Below, piece after piece: positions 21,681 to 21,952 of a stretch of DNA of 21,952 nucleotides. The stretch is taken from contig CAJMPR010000036.1 in NCBI GenBank assembly GCA_905215345.1, positions 1 through 21,952 on the forward strand, written 5' to 3'. The position numbers were made by a program, and so were the translations under genes. Under the pieces are notes generated by a model. That model did no database searches and was not told the origin of the DNA. It saw nothing but the letters and a program-made list of their open reading frames with translations. The DNA comes from an uncultured bacterium. GTDB taxonomy: Bacteria; Bacteroidota; Bacteroidia; Bacteroidales; Bacteroidaceae. Each line of letters begins with the position of its first letter. The stretch's first letter is position 1.

Positions 21681-21952
21681 TTACTTCCTGAAAAACATGT
21701 CCCCTGAGATACTTCTTGCCGTGTCCTCATTCGTCAGACGAATATACCGGAAGAAGTTCTGCTCTGTCTTATGACCGGTGAGTCGCATTATCTCGAGCGT
21801 TTTCATGCGCCCAGTCAGATACATATTCGTGGCGGCAGAACGGCGGGCTGTGTGACTGCTGATGAGTTCCCATTTCTCGCGGGTGACAGTAACCAACTTG
21901 CCACCCTTGGTGTATGTGAACGTCACTTTATCATCCAGCCCGATCTCTTTCA
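21681..21952 (-). CDS. Tyrosine recombinase/integrase (partial, N-terminus outside window)
   Basis: Open from the right edge to the TAA at 21681, about 89 residues, the C-terminal catalytic part of a phage integrase-type tyrosine recombinase. ISSHTARRSAATNMYLTGR holds the H-x-x-R-R-S motif (conserved His and Arg), LMRLTGH-like MRLTGHKTEQNFFRYIRL holds the second conserved His, and the Tyr of FRYIR is the likely nucleophile. An in-frame GTG at 21926 is not the true start, since the frame continues upstream to the edge (LKEIGLDD). Whether this integrase belongs to this phage or to an adjacent element cannot be decided here, because no attachment-site repeat is visible. Confidence 0.85.
   Translation of the reverse strand, partial: KEIGLDDKVTFTYTKGGKLVTVTREKWELISSHTARRSAATNMYLTGRMKTLEIMRLTGHKTEQNFFRYIRLTNEDTARSISGDMFFRK

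Noticed and set aside
1..21952. tRNA genes, CRISPR arrays, insertion sequences or a diversity-generating retroelement
   Set aside because: I saw no cloverleaf, regular spacer-repeat array, transposase or reverse transcriptase. The fibre tip, where a variable repeat would sit, is outside the window.

Overview
The window is the structural (late) half of a contractile-tailed, Mu-like phage or prophage from a Bacteroides-type host. The host call rests on two textbook Bacteroidetes promoters (TTTG, 20 bp, TAnnTTTG), AT-rich leaders without Shine-Dalgarno sites before most starts, and protein types common in Bacteroides prophages (RNNNPGNIR muramidase-like protein, DUF551 protein, BACON-like repeats in the fibre). 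The head genes are Mu-like (terminase, gp36-like, DUF935-type portal, F-like and G-like proteins, protease/scaffold), but no transposase is visible. The only recombinase is a tyrosine integrase fragment cut by the right edge.

Layout: two operons diverge from a 170-bp control region at 14649-14818. The leftward operon (14648 to 1) encodes protease/scaffold, major capsid protein with a signal-peptide-like N-terminus, a small accessory protein, a lysis cassette (muramidase-like protein and two overlapping spanin-like genes), another small protein, tail sheath, tail tube, a tail chaperone with a -1 frameshift product, tape measure, and the baseplate series (DUF6046-like, gpD/gp44, gpV/gp45 spike, small protein, gp46/gp25-like, LysM, baseplate J, small tail protein). 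It ends in a partial tail fibre with about 101-residue BACON/Ig-like repeats. One small hydrophobic gene (8571-8828) runs against this operon, between chaperone and tape measure.

The rightward operon (14819 to 20911) encodes small and large terminase, gp36-like protein, portal, an F-like head morphogenesis protein with a C-terminal PBECR-like nuclease domain, a gpG-like protein and a putative tail terminator. A 72-nt hairpin follows the F-like/toxin gene. Right of 20.9 kb lie a small leftward HTH-like gene with its own promoter, a bidirectional terminator, a DUF551 gene and the integrase fragment.

The most unusual signal is at the portal/F-like junction. A U UUU UUC heptamer in the portal reading phase, a 5-nt spacer and a perfect 8-bp stem-loop lie exactly where a -1 slip would join the portal to the F-like/toxin frame, and that frame has no good start codon of its own there. 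A second, more conventional -1 site (A AAA AAG with an upstream AAGGAGG) lies in the tail chaperone gene.
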